From NCBI RefSeq assembly GCF_001672775.1, contig NZ_LZKJ01000200.1, positions 62,001-126,000 of the forward strand: a DNA stretch of 64,000 nt, written 5' to 3'. The translations under genes were made by a program, and so were the position numbers. The stretch is from Mycobacterium kyorinense (lineage in GTDB: Bacteria; Actinomycetota; Actinomycetes; Mycobacteriales; Mycobacteriaceae). A model generated the notes under the pieces. It had not been told where the DNA came from, made no database searches, and saw nothing but the letters and a program-made list of their open reading frames with translations. Shown piece by piece: positions 8,513-17,998 of the stretch (the stretch's first letter is position 1; every line of letters starts with the position of its first letter).

Positions 8513-9874
8513 ATGATCGGGCGAACCGGAGAGCCGGGCATTCGAACGTTTCAGGATCAATCCAGGCCATCGCCGTTAGATTTGGTACTTGTGACGACTC
8601 TGCACGATTCGCCGGATGTGCATCGCCGGGCCGGTTGGCTGCCGCGCGATCACGGCGACTTGGAATCGTGGCTTACCGGTCACCGAGAGCGAGTGCAGGC
8701 GCAAGGCGAGCGGGTCGCGATGCATCCCGTACTCACGGAATTTCAGCGACTGGTCGACACCGATCCGATCGTGCACATGTACGTACATCAGATGATCGAA
8801 CAGGTGCCGCGCACCAAGCCGTACCGCAACCGCCACCTGCACAGCTTCGAGCAGATGCTACGGCTGATCAACGGGGTCTTGACAATGGCACCGGAATATG
8901 GCGAGAGCGCGGTGGTCTTGCCGCTGTGCGCAATTTTCGACTGGACGATGGGCACACCGGCGGGATTCGCGGCCTTCCGCGACGCGCGGATCAACGCGAT
9001 GCTCAAAAAAATCTTGACCGCTTGGTGCGGATTCCTCGACAGCGCCGCCTCGCTGTATGTGCTCAACGATTCGCCATCCGGCTGGAAATGCCCTGCCGCC
9101 CGCCGCGCGATCAGCATCGAGCAATTCGAGCACGATCCACAGGACGCGCACTGGGGCTTTGGCTCCTGGAACGACTTCTTCACACGGCGCTTCAAGGACG
9201 GTAAGCGCCCGGTCGCCTCGCCGGAGAACGAAAAGGTGATCATCAGCGCTTGCGAGTCGACGCCCTACCGCATCGCCACGGGGGTCAAGCGACACGATCG
9301 TTTCTGGATTAAAAGTCAGCCGTACTCGCTCCAGAATATGCTTGCCAACGATGAATCGGTTGATGAGTTCGTAGACGGAACTGTCTATCAGGCATTTCTA
9401 ACGGCGATGAACTATCACCGTTGGAATAGCCCAGTGGCCGGGACGATTGTCCGGGCGTTTGTCGAAGGGGGCACCTATTATTCAGAGGCCGTTTCGGAGA
9501 GTTGGGACGTGCTGCTACCCCCGGATTCACAGCCCTACCTTGCGCATGTCGCGGCGCGCGCGATCATCCTCATCCGGGCCGACGATCCGGTCATCGGCCT
9601 GCTGGCTTTCGTCGGCGTCGGGATAGCCGAGGTCTCGTCCTGCCTCATCGACCAGAACATTGTGCCCGGCTACCACGTCGCAAAAGGAGAGGAACTCGGC
9701 TACTTCCAGTTCGGAGGGTCGACCTACTGCCTCGTCTTTCGCCCAGGCGTGATCGCCGATTTCGCCCTTGCCGCCATTCCGCGGGCGAACGATTCAAATA
9801 TGCCGCAGGTCCCTGTTCGCTCGAAGCTCGCCGTTGCCTCGGAGCGGGTTACCCGCCGATCGGCCGCTGGTTGA
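8513..9874 (+). CDS. Phosphatidylserine-decarboxylase-family protein
   Basis: A 453-residue protein with an N-terminal extension (~1-175) and a C-terminal PSD domain (~195-430). Features are FFTRRFKDGKRPV, NYHRWNSPVAG, and a terminal FGGSTYCLVF in which GGST resembles the LGST self-cleavage site that yields the pyruvoyl cofactor. There are no transmembrane segments. The extended layout resembles PSD-like amino-acid decarboxylases (such as fungal PsiD) more than the short membrane PSD of phospholipid synthesis, so the substrate is uncertain. The start is also uncertain: ATG 8513 lacks a clear Shine-Dalgarno and GTG 8591 is an alternative. It overlaps the convergent acyltransferase by 26 bp. 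Confidence 0.78.
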   Translation: MIGRTGEPGIRTFQDQSRPSPLDLVLVTTLHDSPDVHRRAGWLPRDHGDLESWLTGHRERVQAQGERVAMHPVLTEFQRLVDTDPIVHMYVHQMIEQVPRTKPYRNRHLHSFEQMLRLINGVLTMAPEYGESAVVLPLCAIFDWTMGTPAGFAAFRDARINAMLKKILTAWCGFLDSAASLYVLNDSPSGWKCPAARRAISIEQFEHDPQDAHWGFGSWNDFFTRRFKDGKRPVASPENEKVIISACESTPYRIATGVKRHDRFWIKSQPYSLQNMLANDESVDEFVDGTVYQAFLTAMNYHRWNSPVAGTIVRAFVEGGTYYSEAVSESWDVLLPPDSQPYLAHVAARAIILIRADDPVIGLLAFVGVGIAEVSSCLIDQNIVPGYHVAKGEELGYFQFGGSTYCLVFRPGVIADFALAAIPRANDSNMPQVPVRSKLAVASERVTRRSAAG

Positions 9875-11162
9875 CCTCTCTAGGACGCAACGCCACTAGG
9901 ACGACGCCAACACCGAATATCAGCCCGGTGACCCACGGAAAGCGGCCCGATGGAGCGAAGCCTGCACCAGCGAACAACCAGATACCATAGGCCGCCATGG
10001 CGGCGCCGGCCAGCATAACCGGTTCGCCCCACCGGGTTGTGAGCGACACTCCCACCATGGGTAATGGCGCCGCGAAAAAGCTTCGCCGCCACCATAACAC
10101 CGACATCTCGGCCGCTGTCAGCATGGCCAGGATGATCACCCATTCCAGCCGGGTCAGCCACCACGCCGCAGTCCCTTCAATCGGTTGCGGCAACAGTCCG
10201 AAGGGGTAGCCCACAAGTGCCACGATGATGACCGGCACCATATGCCAGAGGTAAAGGGCCATCACATTGGCGTTTGCGGTGTGCAGCACACGCTGCACGA
10301 CACCGGGGCGAAGCATACGGTTGAGCAAGGGTGCGATCGCCATCGCCGCACCGGTCTGCGCGCATGCAAATGCCAGCATTGCCACCGAGGGCGGCGACGA
10401 GTTCTCCACCGTTTGGCCGGGAACACCGATCATGCTGACCGGATAGTGCGCGAGCCCGATGAGCAATGCGAGCGCGGCCGCGGACCCGGCGGCGAGCACG
10501 ACCGATCTGGTACCCGCTAACATTCCGCCGTGCCAGGCGATTCCGAGCTGATACAGCAGACCCCAGCACATCAGGTAGTTCAGTGCGCCGATGTAGGGCA
10601 CGCCTCCGTGTATCGAGACGACGTCCGTCACCGCGAGTACCGCTGCGAGCGTCATCGGCACGCGCAGCCCCCAATGACGATGTGCGGCAATCGCCATGGG
10701 CGTCAGTGATACCACGACCATGTAGACGGCGAGGAACCACAGGTGCATCGCCACCGCCCAACCGGCGTAGTCGAGCGCGGGCCGGGCCACGCCACAAGCA
10801 GCGAGAATCATCACAACTAGCGACACCAGTCCGGCGTAAACCGCAGTCGGACCTAGCACCCTGGCCAGCCGATGCCGAAGCCAGGTATGGCGCGGGATTC
10901 CGTCGAGTTCGCACCGATGCATCCACGACACGGCACCCGCGTAACCGGCCACGAGGAAAAACACCGGGACTGCCTGGAAGGGCCAGGTCAACCATTGTGT
11001 CCAAGGCTGGTCGACCAGCGGGTTCTGCCGACCGAACTCGCCTTCGCGATAGGTCACACAGGCAGCGAGCCAGTGGCCCAGCACAATGAGACTGACACCC
11101 GATACCCGGTAGAAGTCCACCGCCAGATCGCGGACTTGTCGGGCGGTATCGGGCTGGTCCAT
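9849..11162 (-). CDS. Acyltransferase 3 family integral membrane protein
   Basis: A 437-residue polytopic protein with roughly ten to eleven hydrophobic segments. It begins DLAVDFYRVSGVSLIVLGHWL, the first helix and conserved region of acyltransferase family 3, whose members O-acylate sugars or lipids at the membrane. It starts 19 bp downstream of pfkB and is probably the last gene of the Rv2030c-like/pfkB operon. The substrate cannot be read from sequence. The family call is firm; linkage to sugar phosphate metabolism is inference from position. Confidence 0.82.
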   Translation of the reverse strand: MDQPDTARQVRDLAVDFYRVSGVSLIVLGHWLAACVTYREGEFGRQNPLVDQPWTQWLTWPFQAVPVFFLVAGYAGAVSWMHRCELDGIPRHTWLRHRLARVLGPTAVYAGLVSLVVMILAACGVARPALDYAGWAVAMHLWFLAVYMVVVSLTPMAIAAHRHWGLRVPMTLAAVLAVTDVVSIHGGVPYIGALNYLMCWGLLYQLGIAWHGGMLAGTRSVVLAAGSAAALALLIGLAHYPVSMIGVPGQTVENSSPPSVAMLAFACAQTGAAMAIAPLLNRMLRPGVVQRVLHTANANVMALYLWHMVPVIIVALVGYPFGLLPQPIEGTAAWWLTRLEWVIILAMLTAAEMSVLWWRRSFFAAPLPMVGVSLTTRWGEPVMLAGAAMAAYGIWLFAGAGFAPSGRFPWVTGLIFGVGVVLVALRPREVNQRPIGG

Positions 11163-11181
11163 CAGTTCGCGCCCGTCGCAA

Positions 11182-12165
11182 CTAAGGGCACGTCGCGTCG
11201 AGATCCGCAGGCGCGGCGACGAGGTCGAAAATGCGCTCGACGTCGCCGCGATTGCAGACAGCGGTCCCAGGTGTCATCAGCATGGCGGCGCCGGCTGCGA
11301 TTCCATAGCGAACGGATTTGGCGAGCGGCCATCCACGCGTTAAACCAACCGTGATCGCAGCGACCATCGCGTCCCCGGCGCCCACACCACTACCCGAACG
11401 CATATGAATCGCCGGAAACCGTTGGCTGTCCTGTCGCGTGACCAACAATGCGCCCTCAGCGCCCACTGATACCACGACATTTTCGGTGAACCCACGCTGG
11501 ATCAGTTCGCGCGCCGCGTCGATCTGGTCTTGTTCCGCCGTCAGTTCGCGCCGCACGCATTCGCGTAGTTCTCGTACGCTCGGTTTGAGGAGGAACACGC
11601 CCGACGTAACGTGCTGCAGACCGGTACCCGACGTATCCAGGATCAGCCGCGCTCCGATGTCTCGGCAGACGTCTGCGACGCACTGATAAAAATCGTTAGG
11701 TACACCGACCGGCAAGCTGCCGCTCGCCACGACGAACTGCGCGGATTTCGCGATATAGCGCAGATCGTGGACGCACTGAGCGCGTTCGGCGAAGCTCAGC
11801 CGTGGTCCTGGCAGGACGAACCGGTACTGCTGTCCGGTGCTTTCTTCATTGACAGTGAAACTCTCCCGGGTGATACCAGCGATGTTGACTCCGTGAAACG
11901 GAACCCCTTCCTCGGCTAGCAGATTGGTCAGCATATCGCCGGCTTGGCCGCCAACGGGAAAAACCGCTACGGCCGGAGCGCCAAGCACCCGCGCGACCCG
12001 CGCCACGTTGATGCCGCCGCCGCCAGGGTCATAGCGGGCACCCTGGCAACGGATCTTGTCCGTAGGCCGCACCTGCTCTGCGCTGGTCGTGATGTCGAGG
12101 GCAGGATTCATCGTCAAGGTCACGATTTTGGTCCGATGGCCATAGGGCGCCGCGACTGTATCCAT
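11182..12165 (-). CDS. pfkB: 6-phosphofructokinase 2, PfkB family
   Basis: A 327-residue ribokinase-fold sugar kinase. It starts with KIVTLTMNPALDIT, has GGGGINVARVARVLG in the substrate site and GAGDAMVAA with the catalytic Asp near the C terminus. This pattern is that of PfkB (fructose-6-phosphate to fructose-1,6-bisphosphate) and related tagatose or fructose-phosphate kinases. The ATG at 12165 has a good GGAGG 6 nt upstream. In M. tuberculosis pfkB (Rv2029c) follows Rv2030c in the DosR regulon, and the same order is kept here with a 26-bp gap. Confidence 0.9.
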   Translation of the reverse strand: MDTVAAPYGHRTKIVTLTMNPALDITTSAEQVRPTDKIRCQGARYDPGGGGINVARVARVLGAPAVAVFPVGGQAGDMLTNLLAEEGVPFHGVNIAGITRESFTVNEESTGQQYRFVLPGPRLSFAERAQCVHDLRYIAKSAQFVVASGSLPVGVPNDFYQCVADVCRDIGARLILDTSGTGLQHVTSGVFLLKPSVRELRECVRRELTAEQDQIDAARELIQRGFTENVVVSVGAEGALLVTRQDSQRFPAIHMRSGSGVGAGDAMVAAITVGLTRGWPLAKSVRYGIAAGAAMLMTPGTAVCNRGDVERIFDLVAAPADLDATCP

Positions 12166-12191
12166 CGTGTACCTCCGGTACTCCACTGGCT

Positions 12192-14222
12192 TTACAAACC
12201 ACTTGGGTAGGTTTCCGGCGTCTCGCCGGTGATCCATTGGCTTGTCGCGTCGAGCGGCTCGAGCGCGTGCGTGTTCTCGATGTGAATCATCGCGTCGAAC
12301 TGATGCATCGGACGGACGTGGTAGTAATGGCTTTGCCTTTCGGTCGAGGGAAGGTAGATCACGCCGATGGCGCGGCCTAGCCTGACCACATCCAAGGCTG
12401 TTGCCGCGCCGCCGGCTGAAGACACCATGAACGCGCCTTTACCAGATTCGTGGAACAGTTCCTCCACGCTGCCCGGCAGCGCCGGCCGAACCGCTTTCCG
12501 TTCGGCCGCGCCGCCCCATTCGCTGGCGGCAGTCACGGTGCCGGTGTAAGTGCTCAGCCCGATCAATCGGCAGTCGTCACCAAAGCGTTCGCGGACGAGT
12601 TGGCCCAGCGTCAGCTGACCGTCCGCAGACACTTCGGTCACCCGCGCGTCGCCGACATGAGAATTGTGTGCCCACACGACAATTCGCGCAGACCCGGGCT
12701 CCTGGTGGCGATCTAGGTGCGCCAGTAGCGCCTCCAGCGTTTGGGCCATATGGTTGTCCCGCAAATTCCATGATGTGACGCGCCCGCTGAACATCGCGCG
12801 GTAGTAGCGCTCCGCATTGCGCACCACCTGTGCGTTCTGCTCCGCGTAGAACAGCTCGTCCTCGGCGAGTAGCCCGTCGCGGCGTGCGTAGTCAAACGCG
12901 TTGCGTTGGATATCGACGAGTTGCTCGATAGCCTGGCGCTCGCATGATGGCCCGGCTCCGAAAGCAGCCCCGAATCCGTACGCCTGACCATCATCAGCCG
13001 AGACGTGGTCGAAGCACGCGTAGCGCGCTCGGGCGCGGGCCGCGGCCACCGGATCGATCTTGTCGAGGTAGCAGACCACCTCATGCATTGACCGATGCAG
13101 GCTGTAGAGATCCAGGCCGTAGAAGCCGGTTTGGCGGCCACAGCCTGCTTCGCACCGCTGGTTATTGGCCCGCAGCCATTCGACGAAGTCGCGGACCACC
13201 GCGTTGCGCCACATCCACGAGGGAAAGCGTTCGAAACCCCGCAATGCTTCCTCCGCGGTGGTGTCCGCGCTTTGCCCGCGCGCATAACGATTGACGCGGT
13301 AGGCATCTGGCCAGTCGGCTTCAGCAGCCACCGCGCAGAACCCCTGATCCTCGATCAGCCACTTGGTGATTTCGGCTCGGGCCTCGTAGAACTCGTGGGT
13401 ACCGTGCGAGCCCTCCCCTATCAGCACGATGCGCGCGTCACCGACCAACTCCGACAACGCTTCTCGCGGTGGAACACCACCCGGTGCGTCAACGGCGAAG
13501 CGTCGGATGTTCTCGGCCGCCGTCTCTGCGACCGGCACCGTCTCTCGCACCGGCGGGGTGGCCAGCAGTGTACGGACCTCGTCGTCGCTAACTTGCCGGA
13601 AGTCCCAAAACGACGCGCCTACCGCCAGAAACGGGCTAGGCATTGATGCGCAGACCATGTCGTCGACCAGGCCGGCGAATTCGCGGCAGGAGGACTCAGG
13701 CGCCGCCGGTACCGCAATTACGATTTGGGCCGGTTCGGCATCGCGCAGGGCTTGAACTGCGGCCAACATGCTGGCGCCAGTCGCCAGCCCGTCGTCAACG
13801 AGGATCACCGTTTTTCCGGTCACGTCGATTGGTGGGCGGCCATCGCGATAGGCCGTTTCGCGCCTGATCAGCTCGCGGGCCTCGCGTTCGGCGACATCGC
13901 GTAACTGCTGAGGGGTGATCCGCAGGCCTCGTACGACGTCGTCGTTGATCACCACCCGACCACCGCTGGCCAGTGCGCCCGCAGCGAATTCCTCGTGACC
14001 CGGTACACCGAGTTTACGCACGATGAACGCATCGAGCGGCGCCCGTAGCGCAGCTGCGACCTCCCACGCGACCGGTACCCCGCCACGAGCCAGGCCCAAT
14101 ACCACCACATCGGGCCTCTCGCGGTAGGCCTGCAGAAGGCTGCCCAGAACCCGGCCCGCTTCGCGCCGGTCGCGAAATACGCGGTCCGGTGCGTTGTTGC
14201 CGATACGCATTGCTTTGGTCAT
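12192..14222 (-). CDS. Phosphoribosyltransferase / erythromycin-esterase-like fusion (Rv2030c-like)
   Basis: A 676-residue fusion. Residues ~10-215 are a phosphoribosyltransferase-like domain with the PRPP-loop-like [13 protein letters not shown]. Residues ~240-660 are an erythromycin-esterase (EreA/ChaN-like) domain with [23 protein letters not shown] and [14 protein letters not shown]. tuberculosis Rv2030c has the same length and layout and lies next to hspX and pfkB. The GTG at 14228 is also possible, but the AGG spacing favours ATG 14222. Strong tandem DosR-type boxes lie about 80-100 bp upstream. The hspX (alpha-crystallin) neighbour is absent here. The biochemical activity is unknown. 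Confidence 0.88.
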   Translation of the reverse strand: MTKAMRIGNNAPDRVFRDRREAGRVLGSLLQAYRERPDVVVLGLARGGVPVAWEVAAALRAPLDAFIVRKLGVPGHEEFAAGALASGGRVVINDDVVRGLRITPQQLRDVAEREARELIRRETAYRDGRPPIDVTGKTVILVDDGLATGASMLAAVQALRDAEPAQIVIAVPAAPESSCREFAGLVDDMVCASMPSPFLAVGASFWDFRQVSDDEVRTLLATPPVRETVPVAETAAENIRRFAVDAPGGVPPREALSELVGDARIVLIGEGSHGTHEFYEARAEITKWLIEDQGFCAVAAEADWPDAYRVNRYARGQSADTTAEEALRGFERFPSWMWRNAVVRDFVEWLRANNQRCEAGCGRQTGFYGLDLYSLHRSMHEVVCYLDKIDPVAAARARARYACFDHVSADDGQAYGFGAAFGAGPSCERQAIEQLVDIQRNAFDYARRDGLLAEDELFYAEQNAQVVRNAERYYRAMFSGRVTSWNLRDNHMAQTLEALLAHLDRHQEPGSARIVVWAHNSHVGDARVTEVSADGQLTLGQLVRERFGDDCRLIGLSTYTGTVTAASEWGGAAERKAVRPALPGSVEELFHESGKGAFMVSSAGGAATALDVVRLGRAIGVIYLPSTERQSHYYHVRPMHQFDAMIHIENTHALEPLDATSQWITGETPETYPSGL

Positions 14223-14299
14223 GCTCACAAACCTGCCGTGTGCTATGGATAGGCCGGATCCAGGTACGCACCGATTCGACCACCAGCACCGACGGCCCA

Positions 14300-14341
14300 G
14301 TAGGGACTGAAGTCCCGGGTTTGCGGGCCCTTCGTCCGCAC
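14300..14341 (-). promoter_or_regulatory. Tandem DosR-type boxes upstream of the Rv2030c-like operon
   Basis: A near-perfect palindromic core GGGACTGAAGTCCC (14303-14316) is paired with GGGCCCTTCGTCCG (14325-14338), 22 bp apart. They lie 78-116 bp upstream of the Rv2030c-like start. This is one of the clearest DosR sites in the window. Confidence 0.85.
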
Positions 14342-14390
14342 TTCATCGCCACTACGGAAAAGCGGGCCACGGTGCGACGCGGCAATGAAC

Positions 14391-15014
14391 TCACATGCCG
14401 AAGTGCGTGCGGCGAACCGCCGCAACGGCCTGCGGTGGCCCACTCACCTCGATCTGCGCTGCAGCTTGACGTCCAAAGATATATAAGAGGAGTTCGCCCG
14501 GCGACCCGCTCAGCCGAGCCATCAGTTCTCCTGATCGAACCGTCACCCGCTCGGCGTCTCCAGGCCACTCAATCTCGAGGCCGCACTCCCCAAGCCGCCG
14601 AGTCAGGTAGCGGCTCCCGCGGCGAACGTTACGCCACAAGGCGGCATCCAACTCTGGCGAAAGGCTGCGAGGCCCCTGCCCATTGGCCCTCCGAACGTCC
14701 TCATGGTGAACAAAGAACTCGTTGAGGTTCGCCAAGTCGCGGACCCATCCAATGCGGAAAATTCCGACGGGCGGGCCGGACCGGATCCGCGCGATGAGCC
14801 ACGTGAACTCGCTGCGCGCGGCCAAACCGGCCCTACGCGACTCGGCGAACCGTCGGAAAGGACCCGGCAGAACGATGCATGGGCCGGCCACCAGGCCGTG
14901 CTCTCGCAACACGATGTGGGCAGCCAGATCGTGGGCACTCCAGCCTTGGAGCAGCGTTGGAGCAAAAGGACCGAGCTCGTCGAGCAGATCACAGAGCTCA
15001 CGGCGTTCCTGCAT
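14391..15014 (-). CDS. DinB/MDMPI-like metal-binding protein (TIGR03085-type)
   Basis: A 207-residue protein resembling the mycothiol-dependent maleylpyruvate isomerase/DinB superfamily. The first 30 residues (RRELCDLLDELGPFAPTLLQGW-x3-DLAAHIVLRE) match the TIGR03085 group. Metal ligands are probably the His of LAAHI and the HH of NEFFVHHEDVRR. The C-terminal part looks like the SCP-like extension. The start at 15014 is chosen by family length; upstream ATGs at 15140 and 15131 cannot be excluded. It is divergent from the SRPBCC gene, with a DosR-type box between them. Thiol transfer is a family-based guess. Confidence 0.75.
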   Translation of the reverse strand: MQERRELCDLLDELGPFAPTLLQGWSAHDLAAHIVLREHGLVAGPCIVLPGPFRRFAESRRAGLAARSEFTWLIARIRSGPPVGIFRIGWVRDLANLNEFFVHHEDVRRANGQGPRSLSPELDAALWRNVRRGSRYLTRRLGECGLEIEWPGDAERVTVRSGELMARLSGSPGELLLYIFGRQAAAQIEVSGPPQAVAAVRRTHFGM

Positions 15015-15077
15015 GTCAAGCGGAAGACTAGCTATGTCGCCACAGTCTACGTTGCCCAGCAGCGGACTACTGGGCAA

Positions 15078-15097
15078 CAAAGGACTTCCGGCCCTAG
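15078..15097. promoter_or_regulatory. DosR-type box
   Basis: The core AGGACTTCCGGCCC at 15081-15094 lies between the divergent TIGR03085-type and SRPBCC genes. Its left half, GGACTTC, is shared with other boxes in the window. A second convincing core at the usual 22-bp distance is not visible. Confidence 0.6.
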
Positions 15098-15129
15098 GTT
15101 TCCCCCGGCATATCTCCGAGCGTTGTGCC

Positions 15130-15798
15130 ATGAAGCACAATCTGATCCGCCTGGCGCTGTTAGGAACGTGGCTATACGGTGCCCGCCGCTACTACCGCAA
15201 TTGGGGTGCCACCAAAGAAGAGTGCAAAACGACGCTGCCCGGCGATGAGCTGGTGCGAGCCCCTGCGGCGCAGACGACTGGGGCGATTTCGATCGATGCG
15301 GCTATCGACGAGGTTTGGCCCTGGCTGGTGCAGATTGGCCAAGATCGCGCGGGACTTTACAGTTTCGAGACGCTGGGAAATTTGATCGGACTGCGGCTCC
15401 ATAACGCCGACCGGATTCACCCAAAATGGCAGCGACTCGATATCGATGACGCCGTCCGACTGGCACCCTCGGGTTGGATGGGTCTACGCGACGGTGTGGC
15501 GCTGCGCGTCGTGGACTTGGTTCCGCAACAGCGGATCGTTCTACGAGCGGCGTCGCCTGAGCTTCCATGGGATGTCGTGTGGTCGTTCCACATCATGCCG
15601 CACTGGAAAGACCGCTGCCGCTTGATTATTCGCCTCCGGTCGGGATTACGGCACCCCGGTGAGATATTGGCCGCCGAATTCGCGGGCCCGGTCACGGCAC
15701 TGCTGACGCGCGGCATGATGATCGGGATAAAGCGCCGTGCCGAAACACATCCTGCGTCGCTGAAGATTGCAGGGGCCGGCGCCGCGAACGTCGTTTGA
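15130..15798 (+). CDS. SRPBCC (START-like) family protein with N-terminal membrane anchor
   Basis: A 222-residue protein. Residues 1-22 (LIRLALLGTWLYGARRYY) could anchor it in the membrane. Residues ~45-200 show the polyketide-cyclase/START-like pattern, with IDAAIDEVWPWLVQIGQDRAGLYS, typical of actinobacterial SRPBCC proteins that bind hydrophobic ligands. ATG 15130 gives the hydrophobic N terminus; the upstream Shine-Dalgarno is weak. A DosR-type box lies 33-52 bp upstream. Ligand and role are unknown. Confidence 0.78.
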   Translation: MKHNLIRLALLGTWLYGARRYYRNWGATKEECKTTLPGDELVRAPAAQTTGAISIDAAIDEVWPWLVQIGQDRAGLYSFETLGNLIGLRLHNADRIHPKWQRLDIDDAVRLAPSGWMGLRDGVALRVVDLVPQQRIVLRAASPELPWDVVWSFHIMPHWKDRCRLIIRLRSGLRHPGEILAAEFAGPVTALLTRGMMIGIKRRAETHPASLKIAGAGAANVV

Positions 15799-15855
15799 CC
15801 CACGATCACAAGACGGCGAAGCAGTCTCCGCCCAGATCTCCGATAGGAAAACCAG

Positions 15856-16580
15856 ATGCCCAATCAGCCAACCCATCTGGGAATCGTGGTCGGCGTCGAC
15901 AGTTCTTCGACATCGAGGAATGCCGCGCGGTGGGCGGCACGCGAGGCCATCATGCGCAATGTCCCGTTGACAATCGTCCATGTCATCTTCGCCCAACCCT
16001 GGGGGCCCGCGCTATTCGGCCAACGCGCTGCTCCCGTCGCGGCTGAACCCAACAGGGCCTGCTGGATCGGGTCTTACTCGGCTCGGTCAGCACCGGGTTG
16101 ATCCACCACGCTCACAGCTGCGTCGCAGTGATTCACGACGAGGCTCCGCACTCGTTACAGCCGTATCAACTGCCGGTAGTGGTCGGCATCGACGGATCGC
16201 CGGCATCAGAGTTGGCGACCGCGACAGCATTCGACGAAGCTTCCCGGCGCGGCGCGGAACTGATCGCTCTGCATGCCTGGAGCGACGCGGATTTGTCCGA
16301 CCTCGGCAGCACCGAATGGTCGGCCCAGCAAGCTGGCGCGGTCGAAGCCTTGGCCGAGCGCTTGGCCGGCTGGCAAGAGCGCTACGCCGACGTAAGTGTG
16401 GAGCGCCGAATTGTTGCGGATCGTCCGACCCGGCACCTACTCGATGCTGCCGAGTCCGCCCAACTCGTCGTCGTCGGCAGCCATGGCCGCGGTGGATTCG
16501 CAGGAATGCTGCTGGGATCGGTGAGCACGGCAGTCGCGCAAGCGGCCCGGGTACCGGTGATTGTGGCCCGCCCCCACTGA
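15856..16580 (+). pseudogene. Universal stress protein gene broken by internal deletion and frameshift
   Basis: An intact start (MPNQPTHLGIVVGVDSS) reads through the first half of a USP domain to about 16050. The frame then leads to a stop at 16101. In another frame, from about 16056, [20 protein letters not shown] resumes the end of domain 1 and continues through a complete second domain to 16580, including [15 protein letters not shown]. Compared with the paralogues in this window, about 65 codons of domain 1, including its VVVGSRGRG nucleotide loop, are missing. The second part could still be translated from ATG 16098 as a 160-residue single-domain protein, but no good Shine-Dalgarno sequence is evident. 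Confidence 0.85.
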
Positions 16581-16616
16581 GCCGACAAAACCGTGCAGAC
16601 CACCAAAGCCGATGTC

Positions 16617-16659
16617 ACCGGGTCGAAGGCCTGCGAAACCAGAGGACCAACGACCCTAC
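16617..16659 (+). promoter_or_regulatory. DosR-type boxes upstream of the rip3 operon
   Basis: The core AGGACCAACGACCC (16643-16656) is a fair DosR match, with a weaker GGGTCGAAGGCCTG (16620-16633) 23 bp upstream. They precede the short ORF at 16716 and rip3. Confidence 0.55.
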
Positions 16660-16715
16660 AAGCGCCTCCCGCGTCGTCCTACGTTCGAGCTTGACCAACT
16701 AACGGGAAGGGCACC

Positions 16716-16814
16716 ATGCGCGCCGCTCGCTACGTCATGACAGCCAGCCCACTAGCGCTAGTGCAAACCATGGCCATCGACAAGCTCTGCGCCACAGAAC
16801 TATCGGAGGTTTGA
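16716..16814 (+). CDS. 32-residue ORF, possible hrp1 remnant or leader
   Basis: An ATG with a good Shine-Dalgarno (GGAAGGG at 16704-16710) opens a 32-codon frame whose TGA lies 2 nt before the rip3 ATG, and whose last codons contain the rip3 GGAGG. The start [10 protein letters not shown] recalls the first residues of hypoxic response protein 1 (CBS domains), and SPLALV recalls its last residues. In M. tuberculosis hrp1 (Rv2626c) directly precedes rip3. A large internal deletion of hrp1 is therefore possible, but a translationally coupled leader peptide is an equal alternative. Confidence 0.45.
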   Translation: MRAARYVMTASPLALVQTMAIDKLCATELSEV

Positions 16815-16816
16815 AT

Positions 16817-17962
16817 ATGGTCGGTATTCCGCTTGGCAGAATCGCCGGGTTCCCGGTGAGCGCCAACTGGAGCGTACTGGTCATCCTCTGGCTATTTACT
16901 TGGAGCCTGGCCTCGACATTGCCCACCAGGGTTGCCGGGTATTCGACGGCGACCTACTGGATCGCTGGGGCATGCGGTGCGGTGGTGCTGCTCGCTTCGT
17001 TACTGGCCCATGAGCTCGCCCATGCGATTGTCGCCCGGCGCGCCGGCGTCAGGGTAATCGACGTGACACTGTGGCTATTCGGAGGTGTCACCCGGCTAGG
17101 CGGTCAAGCGAAGACTCCGCAAGCCGCTTTTCGCATCGCGGTGTCAGGCCCGGTGACCAGTTTGGCACTGGCAGCGGGATTCGCCTCTGCCGCCGCGGGA
17201 TTGAGCACCATCGGCAACGCCCACATCGTGACCGGCGTCCTATGGTGGTTGGCCGGCATCAACTTGGTGCTGGGCCTGTTCAACCTGCTGCCGGGTGCAC
17301 CGCTGGACGGCGGCCAGGTTCTGCGAGCTTGGCTGTGGCGACGGCACGGCGATCCGGTTCGCGCTGCCCTCGGCGCGGCGCGGGCCGGGCGCGCCGTCGC
17401 GATGATCCTGATCGGCTTCGGATTCCTGGAATTTCTTGCGGGGGCCTTTGTTGCGGGCATCTGGTTGGCGTTTATCGGATGGTTCATCTTCACCGCGGCT
17501 CACACCGACGAAACGGGGATCTTAGCCCGGACCGCGCTCACCGGGGTGCGCGTGGCCGATACGATGACTTCTCACCCGCATACGGCGCCCGCCGAGGTTA
17601 CGGTGGAAGATTTCATCGAACGATATCTGCTTGGTGATCGGCACTCCGCGTATCCGGTGAAGGCTGCCGATGGGTCGATCTCAGGCCTCATCACGCTGGC
17701 TCAAATACGTCAGGTTCTGCCGAGTCGACGGTCCGAAACCCTGGTGAATGATATCGCCGTACCGCTGGACCGCGTGCCAACAGCGGCGCCGAACGAACCG
17801 GTCACCGCGCTGCTGGAGCGCCTGAGCACCGATGGACAAAGTCGCGCCCTGATCGTCGACGGAGGCCGTGTCGTCGGCATCGTCACTGCGAGTGATCTCA
17901 CGCGATTGGTCGACGTGTATCGGTTGGCGCGGCCCCGCGCCTCCGCTGCCGACGGGTATTAA
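16817..17962 (+). CDS. rip3: Site-2 protease family zinc metalloprotease with CBS domains
   Basis: A 381-residue integral membrane protease. The zinc motif HELAH is at residues 65-69 in a transmembrane segment and a second metal/active-site motif, [11 protein letters not shown], near residues 154-164. Two CBS domains fill the C-terminal third (~245-375). This is the layout of M. tuberculosis Rip3 (Rv2625c), a DosR-regulon intramembrane protease. The ATG at 16817 has GGAGG 7 nt upstream; a TTG at 16811 is less likely. It is followed 36 bp later by the Rv2624c-like USP, matching the M. tuberculosis order. The substrate is unknown; CBS domains may sense adenine nucleotides. Confidence 0.9.
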   Translation: MVGIPLGRIAGFPVSANWSVLVILWLFTWSLASTLPTRVAGYSTATYWIAGACGAVVLLASLLAHELAHAIVARRAGVRVIDVTLWLFGGVTRLGGQAKTPQAAFRIAVSGPVTSLALAAGFASAAAGLSTIGNAHIVTGVLWWLAGINLVLGLFNLLPGAPLDGGQVLRAWLWRRHGDPVRAALGAARAGRAVAMILIGFGFLEFLAGAFVAGIWLAFIGWFIFTAAHTDETGILARTALTGVRVADTMTSHPHTAPAEVTVEDFIERYLLGDRHSAYPVKAADGSISGLITLAQIRQVLPSRRSETLVNDIAVPLDRVPTAAPNEPVTALLERLSTDGQSRALIVDGGRVVGIVTASDLTRLVDVYRLARPRASAADGY

Positions 17963-17998
17963 CCGCTCATCGAGTGCGCTCGGAAAACAGGAGGAGCC

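Noticed and set aside
16098-16580. Separate single-domain USP gene
   Set aside because: Upstream sequence in the same frame continues as the end of a first USP domain and the N-terminal half lies just upstream in another frame, so a broken two-domain gene is the simpler reading.
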